A stretch of DNA of 6,313 nucleotides from the NCBI GenBank assembly GCA_903932545.1, contig CAIZGT010000560.1, forward strand, positions 1 through 6,313. Direction: 5' to 3'. A model generated the notes under the pieces. It saw nothing but the letters and a program-made list of their open reading frames with translations. It searched no databases and was not told where the DNA came from. Source of the DNA: an uncultured Rhodospirillales bacterium. GTDB lineage: Bacteria; Pseudomonadota; Alphaproteobacteria; Acetobacterales; Acetobacteraceae. Made by a program: the position numbers and the translations under genes. Below, piece by piece: positions 5,841 through 6,313 of the stretch (position 1 is the first letter of the stretch; each line of letters starts with the position of its first letter).

Positions 5841-6313
5841 CAAGATGCGTTGGCGCTTCAACCATCGCTGCATCGGCCTCTCGAAGCCGTAGAACGACAA
5901 CGTCGACAACCCGAGCACAACCGCGATGCAGGCCAATCCCTGGATCGGATCGCCCACCACGTAATAATCCACCACCATCGTCCCGCTCATCCACCCCGCC
6001 AACAGCGAGCGCAGTGGCAGGATCGGCAGATGCAGCAAATAGATCGAAAACGAGATCGTCCCCAACCAATGCGGGACACGCCCACCAAGCCACCCGGCCA
6101 CGTGGGAGGTTTCAAATGAGCAGCCAATCACCAGCAGGCAGGCGACTGCCACACACAGCACGTCCAGATGCGGTGACAGCACAGCCAGCAACAACGCCGC
6201 GATCAACGCCCATTGCGCCCTATCGCGGGATAGAACGGACAGGTTCGGACGCATCCGCCAACACAGCATGCCAAGCAAGAACTCGCTGCCACACCGCACC
6301 AGCGATTCCGGCA
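5805..6313 (-). CDS. Acyltransferase 3 (OafA/YrhL-like) membrane protein, 5' end beyond window
   Basis: This is the C-terminal part (169 codons plus a partial one) of an integral membrane acyltransferase of the acyltransferase-3 family, which O-acylates sugars in surface polysaccharides or other exported molecules. The frame is open to the right edge, so the N-terminal catalytic part is missing. Family features are EFLLGMLCWRM near the start, hydrophobic segments around WALIAALLLAVLSPHLDVLC and LCVAVACLLVIG, the typical penultimate motif LGTISFSIYLLHLPILPL, a last transmembrane helix (IQGLACIAVVLGLSTLSFYG) and the closing FERPMQRWLKR. A GTG at 6299-6297 is not a credible start because similarity-like sequence continues upstream of it. 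Codons for the last residues (SKQTVITTPRS) lie inside the 23-bp hairpin, beyond the normal FERP end of the family, so the tail looks added. It is convergent with the hydroxylase operon and probably unrelated to it. Confidence 0.85.
   Translation of the reverse strand, partial: PESLVRCGSEFLLGMLCWRMRPNLSVLSRDRAQWALIAALLLAVLSPHLDVLCVAVACLLVIGCSFETSHVAGWLGGRVPHWLGTISFSIYLLHLPILPLRSLLAGWMSGTMVVDYYVVGDPIQGLACIAVVLGLSTLSFYGFERPMQRWLKRQRILSKQTVITTPRS

Noticed and set aside
5805..6299. Complete acyltransferase starting at GTG 6299
   Set aside because: The frame continues to the window edge and the protein lacks the N-terminal catalytic part of the family, so the gene is cut by the window rather than short.

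Overview
The window reads as a piece of a GC-rich proteobacterial chromosome, most likely an alphaproteobacterium. The partial protein at the left edge resembles small conserved hypothetical proteins I associate with Acetobacteraceae/Rhodospirillales. That taxonomic call is recognition from memory, not a search result. Coding density is high, no non-coding stretch exceeds about 120 bases, and I see no rRNA, tRNA, CRISPR array or insertion sequence.

Layout. The left edge holds the 5' part of an uncharacterised minus-strand gene (1-484, running off the window), then a LysR-type regulator gene, also minus strand (558-1484). An 85-base AT-rich divergent promoter region (1485-1569) separates the regulator from four plus-strand genes. 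pcaH (1570-2340) and pcaG (2344-2970) encode the beta and alpha subunits of an intradiol ring-cleavage dioxygenase of the protocatechuate 3,4-dioxygenase type. After a 121-base spacer with two mutually exclusive GC-rich stems come a [2Fe-2S] small subunit (3092-3556) and a Tat-exported molybdopterin-binding large subunit (3570-5786) of an IorAB/NicAB-type molybdenum hydroxylase. A perfect 23-bp hairpin (5789-5840) closes the region and overlaps the end of a convergent acyltransferase-3 membrane protein gene (5805-6313), which runs off the right edge.

How the genes work together. The LysR protein is the obvious candidate regulator of the divergent operon. PcaHG would open the ring of protocatechuate (or a close analogue) in the cytoplasm to 3-carboxy-cis,cis-muconate. 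The molybdenum hydroxylase would act outside the cytoplasmic membrane and might make or feed the ring-cleavage substrate, for example by oxidising an aromatic aldehyde or hydroxylating an aromatic ring. No other beta-ketoadipate gene (pcaB, C, D, I, J), no FAD subunit, no cytochrome c domain and no molybdenum-cofactor maturation gene is present in the window. The coupling of pcaHG to this molybdoenzyme is the most interesting biology here; the true substrate cannot be read from sequence alone.
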